Below, piece after piece: positions 33,565 through 43,482 of a stretch of 64,000 bases of DNA. A program made the position numbers and the translations under genes. Each line of letters starts with the position of its first letter. The stretch's first letter is position 1. The stretch comes from Balaenoptera acutorostrata (Eukaryota > Chordata > Mammalia > Artiodactyla > Balaenopteridae), in NCBI RefSeq assembly GCF_949987535.1, contig NC_080064.1, forward strand, positions 129,856,708 through 129,920,707. The letters run 5' to 3'. Under the pieces are notes generated by a model, which was not told the origin of the DNA, did not search any database, and saw only the letters and a program-made list of their open reading frames with translations.

Positions 33565-35100
33565 CTATCTCTGTTTTCATTCATTCATTCATTCAACACA
33601 TAAACCATTGAGGCTCTAATAAGTGCCAAGCACCGTTTTAGGAACTGAGAACATAACAGTGAACAAGGCAGACAAAATCCCTGCTTTCACAAAACTTCTA
33701 TTCTACTCTTTGAAACAGACAGTAAATAAATAAACACAGAAGACAAATTCAGAGAGCAATAAGTGCTATAAAGAAAATAAAACAGGATAAAAAACAGAGT
33801 TCCAGGGGTTGAGGATCTGGTGTTGTGTTACTTTGGTTACAGTGTTGGGGGAAATTTCCCCAAAGGAGGTAAAGACAGGCTGAAGTCTGAACTCTGAAAA
33901 GGATTCGGCAATTTCAGGAAGAGGGAACAGCGAGCTCAAAGGACTTAAGGCTGGAATGAACATATTTCTGTTTAAGGAAAAGAAAGAAGGCCAGATTACT
34001 GGAGCACAGAGTTCAGGGGCATGTGAGTGATGTGAGCTCAGGGAGAGGCAGGGACAGTTCATGTGGCTTTGTAGGCCATGCCACTGGGTCTATATTTTAT
34101 TCATAGTACTATTGGAAGCCATTCATGTACTTTTAAGCAGTGAGTGGTGGGATCTGATTTAAATTTGTAGATGATACTTTAGCAGCTTAGTAGAGACTAG
34201 ATTCCTGATGGGGCAAAAGAGAAAGTAGAGATCAACCCTTATTGGAGTTTCAACCTTTACTGGAGTGATCTAGCAGAGATGGTGAAAGTTGGGTCATGCT
34301 GGCAGCAGTGAAGATGGGGAGAAGCAGACAGATTCAGGTTACATCTTGGAGGTAGAATCAACTCGACTTGCTGATGGATTGAATATAGGGAGAGAGGAAA
34401 TGAGAGGAATCAAAAATTAAGCCTTGACTCTCAAGGTTTGGGGCTTAGTCATCTTGGTGCATGGTAGAGTCCATTCCTTGATATGGAGGAAAAATGGGGG
34501 GAAAAAAGAGTCTACGTGGAAAAGTTAAGGTACCTAAGAAAAGTTTGGAATGCTTATTAAACAACCTGGTAGATAGGTCAGAAAGGCAGTTGGATAAACT
34601 GCTCTGGAGATCAATGGCATGGTCAGGGCGTTAATGGCACATAGATGGTATCTGAAGACCCAAATTAGATAAGATTACTAAGGAGAAGGTGTTGATAAGA
34701 GAAGAGGTGGGGAGGGTGGAAAGAGGGGAACCGAAGGGTGAAGGTGAGAGAGCGGAGGGGAAAGAGGAGAGGGGAGGTTAATATTTAGAGGTCTAATGGA
34801 AGGAGGGGGGAGTGGATCCCAAAAATGCGATGAAAAGGATTGGCCAGTGTTTAAGGAGAAAACTCAGTCAATAAATTTACAGAAAGCAAAGGAAGAGAGT
34901 TTATCAAGAAAGAGGGACAAATGTGTAGGAAGTTGCCAAAAGGTAAAATAAAATAAGGATAGAATAGTGATCATTGCATTTGGCAAGATGCAGGGTACTG
35001 GTGACTTTGACAAGGGCAGTCCCAGTGCAGTGGGGAGGACAAAGCTTTATTGGAGTTGGCTAAGGAGACACAAGGAGGTGAGGAAATGGACACATGAATT
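33565..35100 (-). mobile_element. Unusually long L2 LINE copy, antisense
   Basis: It starts with TTCATTCATTCATTCATTCA, the reverse of the L2 3' end. It then follows L2 in order: AGTGAACAAGGCAGACAAAA, AAGTGCTATAAAGAAAATAA, GGAAGAGGGAACAGCGAGC, TTGTAGGCCATGCCACTGG, TTGCTGATGGATTGAATATA, ending near GGTGACTTTGACAAGGGCAG. At about 1.5 kb it is far longer than typical L2 relics. No ORF is preserved. Confidence 0.82.
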
Positions 35101-35454
35101 AAAGTCAGTTTGTTGGTTTTTTTTTCCTGGTGTCTTACCCAAAAGTATATGGGTAATATATGGTAGTTCTATTTTTAGTTTTTTAAGGAACCTCCATACT
35201 GTTCTCCATAGTGACTGTATCAATTTACATTCCCACCAACAGTGTAGGAAGGTTCTCTTTTCTCCACACCCTCTCCAGCATTTATTGTTTGTAGATTTTT
35301 TGATGATGGCCATCCTGACCAGAGTGAGGTGGTATCTCATTGTAGTTTTGATTGTATTTCTCTAATAATTAATGATGTTGAGCATCTTTTCATGTGCCTC
35401 TTGGCCATCTATATGTCTTCTTTGGAGGAAAGTCTATTTAGGTCTTCTGCCCAT

Positions 35455-35783
35455 TATGACCCAGCTATCCCACTCCTGGGCATATACCCAGAGAAAACCA
35501 TAATTCCAAAAGATACCTGTACCCCAATATTCATTGCAGCATTATTTACAATAGCCAGGCCATGGAAGCAATGTAAATGTCCATCAACAGAGGAATGGAA
35601 AAGAAGATGTGGTACACATCTGCAATGGAATATTACTCAGCCATAAAAAGGAACGAAGTTGTGCCATTTGCAGAGACATGGAGGGACCTAGAGACTGTCA
35701 TACAGAGTGAAGTCAGTCAGAAAGAGAAAAACAAATATTGTGTATTAACACATATGTGGCATTTAGAAAAATGGTACAGATGA
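35455..35783 (+). pseudogene. L1 ORF2 C-terminal fragment
   Basis: Translates in pieces to [34 protein letters not shown], then after a frameshift near 35600 [12 protein letters not shown] and VIQSEVSQKEKNKY. It is non-functional: reverse transcriptase and endonuclease are absent. Confidence 0.88.
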
Positions 35784-35957
35784 ACCTATTTGCAAAGCAG
35801 AAATAGAGACACAGACATAGAGAACAAGCGTATGGACACCAAGGGTGGGGGGAAGTGGTGGGATGGACTGGGAGATTGGGACTGATGTATGTACACTATT
35901 ATGTATGAAGTAGAAGGCTGCTGAGAGCCTACTGTATAATACAGGGGGAAAAAAAGA

Positions 35958-36322
35958 AGGTACAATCTGCTTGCAGGACATAAGTTAAGTTAACGTTAAA
36001 AATGCATTCCAATATGCATTAGGTGCAGACAAATACTGTTTGATTCCACTTATACGAGGTACCTAAATAGTCAAATTCATAGAGTCAGAAAGTACATTGA
36101 TAGATGCCAGGGGCCAGGGGTTGGGAGGGGGAATGGGGAGTTAGTGCTTAATGGAGACAGAATTTCTGTTTAGGAAGATGAAAAATTCGGAAGATGGACG
36201 ATGGTGAGAGTTGCACAACAGTGTGAAGGTACTTGATGCCACTGAACTGTACAGTTAACTATGGTTAAAATAGTATGTTTTATATTATGTGACTTTTACC
36301 ACAATAAAAAAACATTAAAATA
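35958..36322 (+). mobile_element. Putative 3'-transduced segment with L1MB-like 3' end
   Basis: Unique-looking sequence (TACAATCTGCTTGCAGGAC) is followed by an old L1 3' end (GATTCCACTTATACGAGGTA, CCACTGAACTGTACAGTTAA) and ACAATAAAAAAAC. It sits inside the TSD of the upstream L1 and lacks one of its own. Confidence 0.65.
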
Positions 36323-36342
36323 AAAAGTATATGGGTAGTATA

Positions 36343-36729
36343 CGAGATATGCATTTAAGATGGAAAATAGAGTTTGCATTCTGATGGCCGCAACCCTGTG
36401 AGAGGGAGACACTCCACCCAGAAGACAGAAAAAGAGTGTTTATAGGGGTCGTTGCCTGAGGACCCAGAGCAGCAAGGAGGGGTTGGCCCTTGATAAGAAT
36501 GAGGATGCTTCATACACTGTGGGAAGGAAAGGCGGAGGATGGGTGGAGACGACGGTGGGAAGAAGGGCGCTCCTGTTGAATTGCTATTGTATGATCGTGA
36601 ACTCCTGTGCATCTCAGGCCAGGGTTGAGAGCTGAACCCCACTGGAGCAGTTTCTCCTTTTCATTTAACCACTGGCCCCAAGGGCAGCTATCTGCTTCAT
36701 AAGTGGGTACCATTTTGTGATTGAGTCAG
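36343..36729. other. Unassigned DNA
   Basis: No gene or named repeat recognised; mildly GC-richer than its neighbours. Confidence 0.4.
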
Positions 36730-37382
36730 ATAAAAATTGCTAACAAAACTGCAAGCAAGATGGTCAGAAATCAGGCACTGTTCCAGGCTCTTGAGAACAA
36801 AATCCATAGACATGCTGATGGATTGGATAGAGGGAGAAAGAAAATGGGAAAAATCAAGGACAATGCCTGCATCAGTGTACAGACACAACAAATAGATCCA
36901 TGTCCTCATGAGCTTACATTCTAGTGAGAGGAGAGATGGATAATGAATAAGAAACATAATAACCAGCAAATTATATTGCAAGTCAGAGGTGATAAATGCA
37001 ATGGAGAAAAAAGCAGAGTTGGGCAAAGAGGACCAGGACTGCAGGGGAAAGGAAAGGGAGGGCTGTAGTATTAAAAATGGTGATGAGGATGGGCCCCATT
37101 GACAAGGGAAGACTTGCGCAAAGACTTGCAAGAGGTGAGCACTGTGAGAGGGGCACTGCAGACAGAGGGGAAGGCTAGGGCAAGGCCCCTGTGATGGGAG
37201 ATGGGAGTGCGCCTGCAGTGGTGAAGGACAGCATGGCGCCCAGTGCTGGTGGAGCGGTGTGAGCCAAAGGAAGAGTGATGGGCAAAACCTCAGAGAGGGA
37301 ATGGGTCAGTTTCTGTGTGGCCCTGCTGGATTGGCCATCCTAAGGATTTGGGGTTTTGCTCTCAGTGAAAACTGTGGGAAGG
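36730..37382 (-). mobile_element. L2 LINE relic, antisense, first part
   Basis: CAGGCACTGTTCCAGGCTCT, GTCCTCATGAGCTTACATTC, AGAGGTGATAAATGCAATGG and GATTTGGGGTTTTGCTCTCA are antisense L2. A patch at about 36805-36865 (GCTGATGGATTGGATAGAGG) belongs elsewhere in the L2 consensus, so some rearrangement is likely. An L1 interrupts the copy at 37383. Confidence 0.72.
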
Positions 37383-37447
37383 TTTTTTTTTTTTTTTTTA
37401 ATTGAAATATAGTTGATTTACAGTGTTGTGTTAGTTTCAGGTGTACA

Positions 37448-37503
<56 letters not shown>

Positions 37504-38154
37504 TTTTAGATTCTTTTCCATTATGTTATTATAAAATATTGAGTATAGTTCCCTGCACCATACAGTAGATCCTCGTTGGTTACCTCTTTTCTATATAGTA
37601 GTGTGTGTATGTTCATCCCAAACTCCTAATTTATCCCTCCACCCCTCCTTTCCCCTTTTGTGGGTCTATTTCTGTTTTGTATATAAGTTCATTTGTATCT
37701 TTTTTTTTTAGATTGCTCATATAAGTGATATCATACGGTATTTGTCTTTGTCTGGCTTACTTCACTTAGTATGATAATTTCTAGGTCCGTCCATGTGCTG
37801 CAAATGGCATTATTTCATTCTTTTTTATGGCTGAGTAATAGTCCATTGTATACATATACCACTTCTTCTTTAACCACTCATGGACATTTAGGTTGCTTCC
37901 ATGTCTTGGCTATTGTAAATAGTGCTGCAATGAACATTGGGGTGCATGTATCTTTTCGAATTATAGTTTTCTCCAGATATATGCCCAGGAGTGGAGTTGC
38001 TGGATCATATGGTAATTCTATTTTTAGTTTTTTAAAGAACTTCCATACTGTTCTCCATAGTGGCTGCACCAATTTACGTTCCCACCAACAGTGTAGGAGG
38101 GTTCCCTTTTCTCCACACCCTCTCCAGTATTTACTGTTTACAGACTTTTGATGA
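37383..38154 (-). mobile_element. 5'-truncated L1, minus strand, inside L2
   Basis: A T tract at 37383-37399, then antisense 3' UTR (GATTTACAGTGTTGTGTTAG) and the ORF2 end (TATGCCCAGGAGTGGAGTTG, CCACACCCTCTCCAGTATTT). The surrounding L2 continues across it, GGGAAGG on the left and GCTAAGGCAGGG on the right; the TSD is short (AAGG). Confidence 0.85.
37451..37500. repeat. (TA)25 microsatellite inside L1
   Basis: Twenty-five uninterrupted TA units in the L1 3' UTR, where the consensus has a short ATACATATATA run. Confidence 0.97.
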
Positions 38155-38250
38155 CGGCTAAGGCAGGGTTTTGAGCAGAGGAATGATATGATCTGTTCAC
38201 TAAGTTGGGGCCCCAGGAGGAGGTGAGGGTTTGCAAGCAAGAGAAAGAGA
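38155..38250 (-). repeat. L2 LINE relic, antisense, second part
   Basis: GGGTTTTGAGCAGAGGAATG and ATATGATCTGTTCACTAAG continue the L2 copy interrupted at 37383. Confidence 0.75.
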
Positions 38251-38394
38251 ACCGTGCATTTCATTGTGAGAATTTTGAAGTTCAGGGATCAGTGCAATAT
38301 CAAAGGAAAAATTCAGAGGCACTCTGTGTTCCTAACAATATTCCACAGAGCTATGGGACTGACCTTTCTGGAAGGAAAATCTGATCAAGGAACT

Positions 38395-38700
38395 TTCCTG
38401 CTTCAAAACCTCCGTGCTTCCCATTGCCTGCTGACTAAGTCCATATTCCTTTAACAAGAAACAGAGCCCCTCACAATCTGGCCCCGGCTGGTCTTTGCAG
38501 GTCTGTCTCCCTCCATTCCTTCCCTGGCACACTGTTCCCTCTGCCTACAATGCCCTTCTCTAAATACTTAACTCCTCCTCCTGCTTCATAGCCCAGATCT
38601 AATAACTTCTGTGAGACCCCTGCACCCCTTCCCTGGGTCTCTTCTGAGGCAGAACTAACCTATTCCTCCTCTGCCGTCTGAAAGTTCATATTACACAGAC
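38395..38700 (+). repeat. L2 LINE relic, sense
   Basis: CTTCCCATTGCCTGCTGACT, CACAATCTGGCCCCGGCTGG and CTGTTCCCTCTGCCTACAAT, followed by GCCC, are plus-sense L2. Confidence 0.8.
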
Positions 38701-38734
38701 GCGTAATATGAACCCACAGGTCTGAGAGGCAGGC

Positions 38735-38960
38735 AGTGTCTATAGTACAGTGACCATGGGCTTTAGAATTCAACTAACCTAGATTAAAATACCAAGCGCT
38801 TGCTTGTTGTATATAACTTTAAGCATGTCATTTAATTTTTCTACACTCATTTTCTTATAAGGGTAATATGCCTATTTTATAGGATTGGTGTCAAGATTAT
38901 GTGAGATAACAAGTAAGTCATCCAATATAGGGACGGGCACACAACAGGTCTCAAAAAAGT
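38735..38960 (+). repeat. MIR SINE
   Basis: CCATGGGCTTTAGAATTCAA, TTTAAGCATGTCATTTAATT and AGGATTGGTGTCAAGATTAT keep MIR order. It lies between two L2 pieces. Confidence 0.78.
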
Positions 38961-38964
38961 ATTA

Positions 38965-39095
38965 TTCCCCTCCAGACCTCAAGCTCCACCAGGGCAGAAA
39001 ACATGTTTTATTTATATTATATATGTTCCATTGTCAAATGGTCCCTGACATGCAAAAGGTGCTTTATAGACATTCAAACCTGAATGAATAGACCC
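38965..39095 (+). repeat. L2 LINE 3' terminus
   Basis: ACCTCAAGCTCCACCAGGGC and CCCTGACATGCAAAAGGTGC, then CTGAATGAATAG. Possibly the same L2 as 38395-38700, with MIR inserted. Confidence 0.72.
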
Positions 39096-39099
39096 TGTC

Positions 39100-39904
39100 T
39101 TCTCAGAAACATTTGTTTCTTAGAGATGCAGCATCTTAGAGGTGCCAGGGTCAGGGTGGTGATCCTAAAGCAGTCTGTGGCATGTACATCCTCGTGGGGC
39201 TCATATCACGCCAATCACGTCCCTTCGGCAGCTGCAGGAGCCCTTGTTGTTTGTCTCTAGGGAACACTCATCAGTCCTCTCCGCGAACATTTTTCTCTTT
39301 TCTCTTTGGAACTTCTGTCACAGTGTGTCACTTCTCATTTCCTTCTCAGCTGTTCTCCCACTCCTCGCCTTGTTTGTACTGCCTTCCTCCACCACACACC
39401 ATCTGGCTCTTCCCCGCCTGCCCCGAGCTCAGGCTTTCTAACTGTCCACAAGCCTCCCCGGGCCACCCTGGGCCCTCTGGGTTGGCAGACTACTGCTAGC
39501 AGCCCTGCTCTGAAGTTTACCTGAGATCAATGCCTGACAATGAGAGAGTTTACTTCTGGGAAACTCCCTTTGCCAGTTACCTTCGATGAGCCAAGAGAGT
39601 GTGGAGCAGGTGGTGATCTTCCAAACACAATACGATCATGTGTTTCATCCTGGAATATTGAGAAGCTTGTAGGGCAGATACAGGAAAAGGCATTTTTGCC
39701 CATTATTTTCAACCTCCTCCAGGATCAGTCAAATGAAGCAGTCCCAGTGCAGTGGATCAAGCATGGACTCTAGACTCACATGGACATACGTTTGTGTCCC
39801 TGCTCTGCATGTTCCAAGTGGTGTCTGACATGTGTTTCTTAAGTTCTCTAAACCTTAAGTTTCTTTGTTTGTAACACTGAGATTCCAATACCTATCACTC
39901 GGTG
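39100..39904. other. Unassigned DNA
   Basis: GC-richer around 39200-39500 and pyrimidine-rich on the plus strand. Open frames of up to 105 codons match no known family. Confidence 0.4.
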
Positions 39905-40490
39905 TTATTAGTTGATACCATGTGTATCATGTATCGATGCATGACAAATCAGCTCAAAATGTAGTGGCTTAAAACAGCAATATCTGTTTATTAGCTCTAG
40001 TGCTTTTTGCAGGTAATGAATTTGAAAGCGACTAAGCTGGGCTATTCTCACTTGGGGTCTCCCTCGAGGTTGTAGTCAGTCGGTGGCTAGAGCTGGGATC
40101 ATTTTGAAGACTTCCTCATTCATGTCTGGTGCTGGGGTTGGGAAGACAAACAGCAGGGGCTGGAGCACCTGGGGTTCCCCCCGGCATATCCCCCTACCCC
40201 CAGGGGACCTACCCACCTGGCCTTCCTGCACAGCCCCTGCAGGGCCACTAGATTTCTTACAGGGCAGAACAGGGCTCTAAAGGCATATGTCCTGAGAGAG
40301 AAACAGGTGCGACTGTATCGCCTTTACTAGTCTGGCCTCGAAAGTCATACAACATCACTTCCACTAGAAGTGAGTAACAACTGCCAACCCAAATCAACAG
40401 GAGAGGGATTAGACCCTTCCTCCTTTAGAAGGAGTGTCAAAATTTTCTGGACGTGCTTCAAAAGCACTGCAGCATATGAAATGCCTGGTC
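39905..40490. repeat. Probable old LTR relic
   Basis: TCAGCTCAAAATGTAGTGGC, TTAAAACAGCAATATCTG, GGCCTCGAAAGTCATACAAC and ATCACTTCCACTAGAAGTG match a mammalian ERV LTR-type repeat. Subfamily not assigned. Confidence 0.5.
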
Positions 40491-40953
40491 TTCAGTAAGT
40501 GATGACAATTATTATTATTTTGTTTTTATTGAAGTGTAGTTGATTTACAATATTTTGTTAGTTTTAGGTGTACAGCATAGTGATTCAGGTTATTTTTTTT
40601 GTAGATTATATTCCATTACAGATTATTACAAACTATTGCGTATATTTCCCTGTGCTACACAGTAAATCCTTGTTCCTTATCTATTTTATGTGTAGTAGTT
40701 TGTATTTGTTAATCCCATATTCCTAATTTGTTGCTCCCACTTTTGGCAATCATAAATTTGCTTTCTATGTCTGTGAGTCTGTTTCCATTTTGCATATACA
40801 TTCATCTGTACTTTTTAGATTCCTCATATAAGTGATATCATACAGTATCTGCCTTCTCTGACTTATTTCACAAAGTATAATAATCTCTAGGTCCATCCAT
40901 GTTGTTGCAAATGGCAATATTTTATTCTTTCTTATGGCTGAATAATATTCCAT

Positions 40954-40956
<3 letters not shown>

Positions 40957-40990
<34 letters not shown>
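40957..40990. repeat. (AT)17 microsatellite inside L1
   Basis: An uninterrupted AT run at the same L1 consensus site (CCATTGTATATATG) as the (GT)n at 23462. Confidence 0.95.
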
Positions 40991-40993
<3 letters not shown>

Positions 40994-41085
40994 ATCTTAA
41001 GCCAATCGACTGTTGATGGGCACTTGGGTTGTTTCTTGGCTATTGTAAATAGTGCTGCTATGAATATTGGGGTGCATGTGTCTTT

Positions 41086-41523
41086 TCAAATTAGAGTTTT
41101 CATTTTTTCTGGATATGTACCTAGAAGTGGGATTGCTGGATCATATGGTATCTCTATTTTTGGTTTTTTAAGGGAACTCCGTATTATTTTCCATAGTGGC
41201 TGCACCAATTTACATTCCCACCAACAGTGAAGGAAGTTTCTCTTTTCTCCACACCCTCTCCAGCATTTATTATGTACAGACTTTTTGATGATGGCCATTC
41301 TGACTGGTGTGAGGGGATACCTCCTTGTAGTTTTGATTTGCATTTCTCTAATACTTAGTGATGTTGAGCATCTTTTCACGTGTCTGTTGGCCATCTGTAT
41401 GTCTTCTTTGGAAAAATGTCTATTTAGGTCTTCTCCCCATTTTTTGATTAGGCTGTTTGTTTTTTCGATATTGAGGTGCATGACCTGTTTGTATATTTTT
41501 GATATTAACCCCTTATTTGTCAC
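41086..41523 (-). pseudogene. L1 ORF2 C-terminal fragment
   Basis: About 145 codons: [37 protein letters not shown] and [16 protein letters not shown]. It belongs to the internally deleted L1 and lacks the catalytic domains. Confidence 0.88.
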
Positions 41524-42279
41524 ATCGTTTGCAAATATTTACTCCCATTCCGTAGGTTGCTTTTTTGTTTCACTGATGGTTTCCTTTGCCTTTTCATTTT
41601 ACTTAACTTTCTCTGTCTGTATGAATTTAGGAGAAACAGTTACCCCACTGTGGTCTTCAAGGGGTGTTTTTATGTGGCAGTGTCCCTGTGTAGACTGTGT
41701 GTGTCCAATATCTCTGGTGCAAGGGCTGGTTTCAGAATGGATGCCAACCACCTCTTTCTTCAGGGTGTGCTGGCTGTTGTGCCCTTGATAGTGGGTATGG
41801 TTGGTGTTGGGGGGCTCTAAAGCCTGTGCAGGGCGTGAGGTGGGACTTCCTCTCTGCTCTGTAGCTTCGCTGTCCTGTCAGGGGTAGGCCTGCTCTCCAG
41901 TTGTTGATGTAGAAGCCCTGAGGGTCAGCCTTAATCAGGCTCTGTTGCCCTTGAGTGTGTGCCCTGCCCCAAAGGAGGTAATTGCTGAAGGAAGTGAGGC
42001 CCGTGCACTCACAGAGGACCTGTATGCCACCTGTACAGGTGTCCATGATTATGCTCAGAGGCAGCCCAAGGTTGTGTCCCTTCCCCTGTTGTGTTAGTCC
42101 CAGATCTAGTGCAAGGCTGTGCTGTAGAGTAGCCAAGGTGCTGCGGCTTCAGGAATTGGGGTGGGGTGCTGCCAGTGCAAGGCTCTCTCCATCCTGATTG
42201 TTGGCAAACCAGCCCACGTGCACTCCTCCTGAGTAGAGTCTAAGTTCTTCAGCCCTTCTGTCTGTCCAAGTGGTTCACC

Positions 42280-42417
42280 ATTTTTTGTTTTTCGTTTTTC
42301 CGTTTGTTTGGCCACACCACACGGCTTGTGGGGTCTTAGTTCCCCGACCAGGGATCGAACGCAGGCCCTTGGCAGTGAAAGCGCGCAGTCCTAACCACTG
42401 GACTGCTGGGGAACTCC
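42280..42417 (-). mobile_element. Short CHR-like SINE, minus strand
   Basis: The antisense of a tRNA-Glu-type head (plus strand CCCCGACCAGGGATCGAACG, CTAACCACTGGACTGC, then GGGGAACTCCC) with a T-rich tail on the left. The TSD is CCAAGTGGTTCACC (42266-42279) against CCCAGTGGTTCTCC (42418-42431). Confidence 0.85.
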
Positions 42418-42704
42418 CCCAGTGGTTCTCCTAGAAGCCAAGGTGGCTTGTCTCCTCCACACAGGACTCCAGGACTGGGATGCCCAGATTGTGGCTCAAC
42501 CTGCTTGCTCCCCAGGGTGAGGGTCCACCCATGTGGACCTTCTCTTCCTTTCAGACCTCTCCCAAGGGCGCAGGTCCCAACCCAATGCCCTCTTTCCATC
42601 CTACCCAGTTACGTGGAGATCTTTCTTGCAGCTTTGGTTGTGTAGGAATTCTTCTGCCAGTTCCCAGTTAGTTTTCCATGAGAACGGTTCCATATGTAGA
42701 TGTA

Positions 42705-42783
42705 TTGGGTTGGCCAAAATGTTTGTTTGGGTTTTTCTGTAACATCTTAGGAAAAACCCAAACAAACATTTTGGCCAACCCAA
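42705..42783. mobile_element. Mariner MITE: 79-bp palindrome with perfect 33-bp arms
   Basis: The TSD TA flanks it (42703-42704, 42784-42785). The arms, 42705-42737 and 42751-42783, are exact reverse complements and start TTGGGTTGGCCAAAATG. The loop is TGTAACATCTTAG (13 nt). This matches the short mariner elements known in cetartiodactyls, from which the bovine miR-2284/2285 family is thought to derive. It contains no transposase. RNA from either strand would fold into a strong hairpin; expression cannot be judged from sequence. Confidence 0.9.
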
Positions 42784-42833
42784 TAGTTTTGATGTGTTTG
42801 TTGGGGGAGGTGAGTTCCATATCCTCCTACTCT

Positions 42834-42841
42834 GCCATCTT
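42834..42841 (-). promoter_or_regulatory. YY1-like site at the L1 5' UTR start
   Basis: AAGATGGC on the minus strand lies about 12 nt inside the L1 5' end. In human L1 a YY1 site at a matching place sets the transcription start. By analogy this marks the promoter of the internally deleted L1; activity is unknown. Confidence 0.45.
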
Positions 42842-42903
42842 GATCTTCCTCCCTATTATTATTATTTTTTTTAATGTATCTGGTGACTTAAAAAATAAGA
42901 CAG

Positions 42904-43090
42904 GGACTTCCCTGGCGGTCCAGTGGTTAAGACTTTGCCTTCCAATGCGGGGTACAGGTTCGATCCCTGATCGGGGAGCTAAGATCCCACATGCCTCGGG
43001 GCCAAAAAGCCAAAACAGAACAGAAGCAATGTTGTAACAAATTCAATAAAGACTTCAAAAAATGGTCTACATCAAAGAAAAAAAAAACCT
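42904..43090 (+). mobile_element. CHR-family SINE, short-body subtype
   Basis: GGGACTTCCCTGGCGGTCCA head, B box GGTTCGATCCC, and the tail text TTGTAACAAATTCAATAAAG before an A tract. The TSD is TAAAAAATAAGACAG (42889-42903) against TAAAAAATTAAACAG (43091-43105). Confidence 0.88.
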
Positions 43091-43239
43091 TAAAAAATTA
43101 AACAGAATAATGTCTCTGCCCCCCTACCATTCTTATCTTCACTCCTCACAAACACACTCATTCCATGAGGAGGTGAAAGTATTTATCAATTTAGGCAAGA
43201 GATAAAAAGGAAGAATGAAAAGGAGAAGCAAAAATAAAA

Positions 43240-43482
43240 ATAGTTGACATTTATTGATCACTTGCTACATGCCAAGCCTGTTGTTAAATGCCTTACATAC
43301 ATTATCTCTTTTAAACCTTGGAACAACCCTGTAAGGGTCTATCTCTTTTATGGAGAAGAATCCTAAAATCTACAAATGTTAAGTGAATTGCCCAGGGTTC
43401 GATAGCTAGAAAGGCATAGGAGGAGTGGAAGCCAATTGGTCTGACCCCACAGCCTGTGTGTCCAACCACTGTGCCCACTACC
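43240..43482 (-). repeat. MIR SINE, antisense, near full-length
   Basis: TTATTGATCACTTGCTACAT, GTTAAGTGAATTGCCCAGGG and TGTCCAACCACTGTGCC keep the whole antisense MIR order. Confidence 0.88.

Larger units (their letters stand above)
35141..36342 (+). mobile_element. Twin-primed L1 plus transduced 3' flank, with 20-bp TSD
   Basis: The TSD is AAAAGTATATGGGTAATATA (35141-35160) against AAAAGTATATGGGTAGTATA (36323-36342), one mismatch in 20. Inside: inverted ORF2 sequence (35161-35454), sense ORF2 C-terminus and 3' UTR (35455-35957), then about 365 bp (35958-36322) ending in an old L1MB-like 3' end with AATAAA. The inversion joint is seamless in L1 coordinates: the reverse complement of the left part ends AACTACCA and the right part begins TATGACCC. 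The insertion lies just past the long L2 copy. Confidence 0.82.
40522..42853 (-). mobile_element. L1 with complete 5' end but large internal deletion
   Basis: The TSD is AATTATTATTATTTT (about 40507-40521) against TATTATTATTATTTT (42854-42868). On the minus strand the element opens GGAGGAAGATCAAGATGGCA, an L1 5' UTR start. It runs through about 1 kb of 5' UTR to AAAATGAAAAGGCAAAGGA, just upstream of ORF1. It then jumps to the ORF2 C-terminus at about 41580-41589 and continues to the normal 3' end. All of ORF1 and most of ORF2 are missing. The joint carries the 10-nt microhomology TTTCCTTTGC (plus strand). A CHR SINE and a mariner MITE were later inserted in the 5' UTR. Confidence 0.8.

Noticed and set aside
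34967..35365. 132-codon plus frame spanning L2 and L1
   Set aside because: It crosses a transposon junction and is antisense to L1 ORF2.
36697..37131. 144-codon minus frame
   Set aside because: It lies in L2 repeat sequence and does not correspond to L2 reverse transcriptase.
41285..41788. 167-codon plus frame
   Set aside because: It is antisense to the L1 ORF2/5' UTR joint; L1 antisense strands often carry such open frames.
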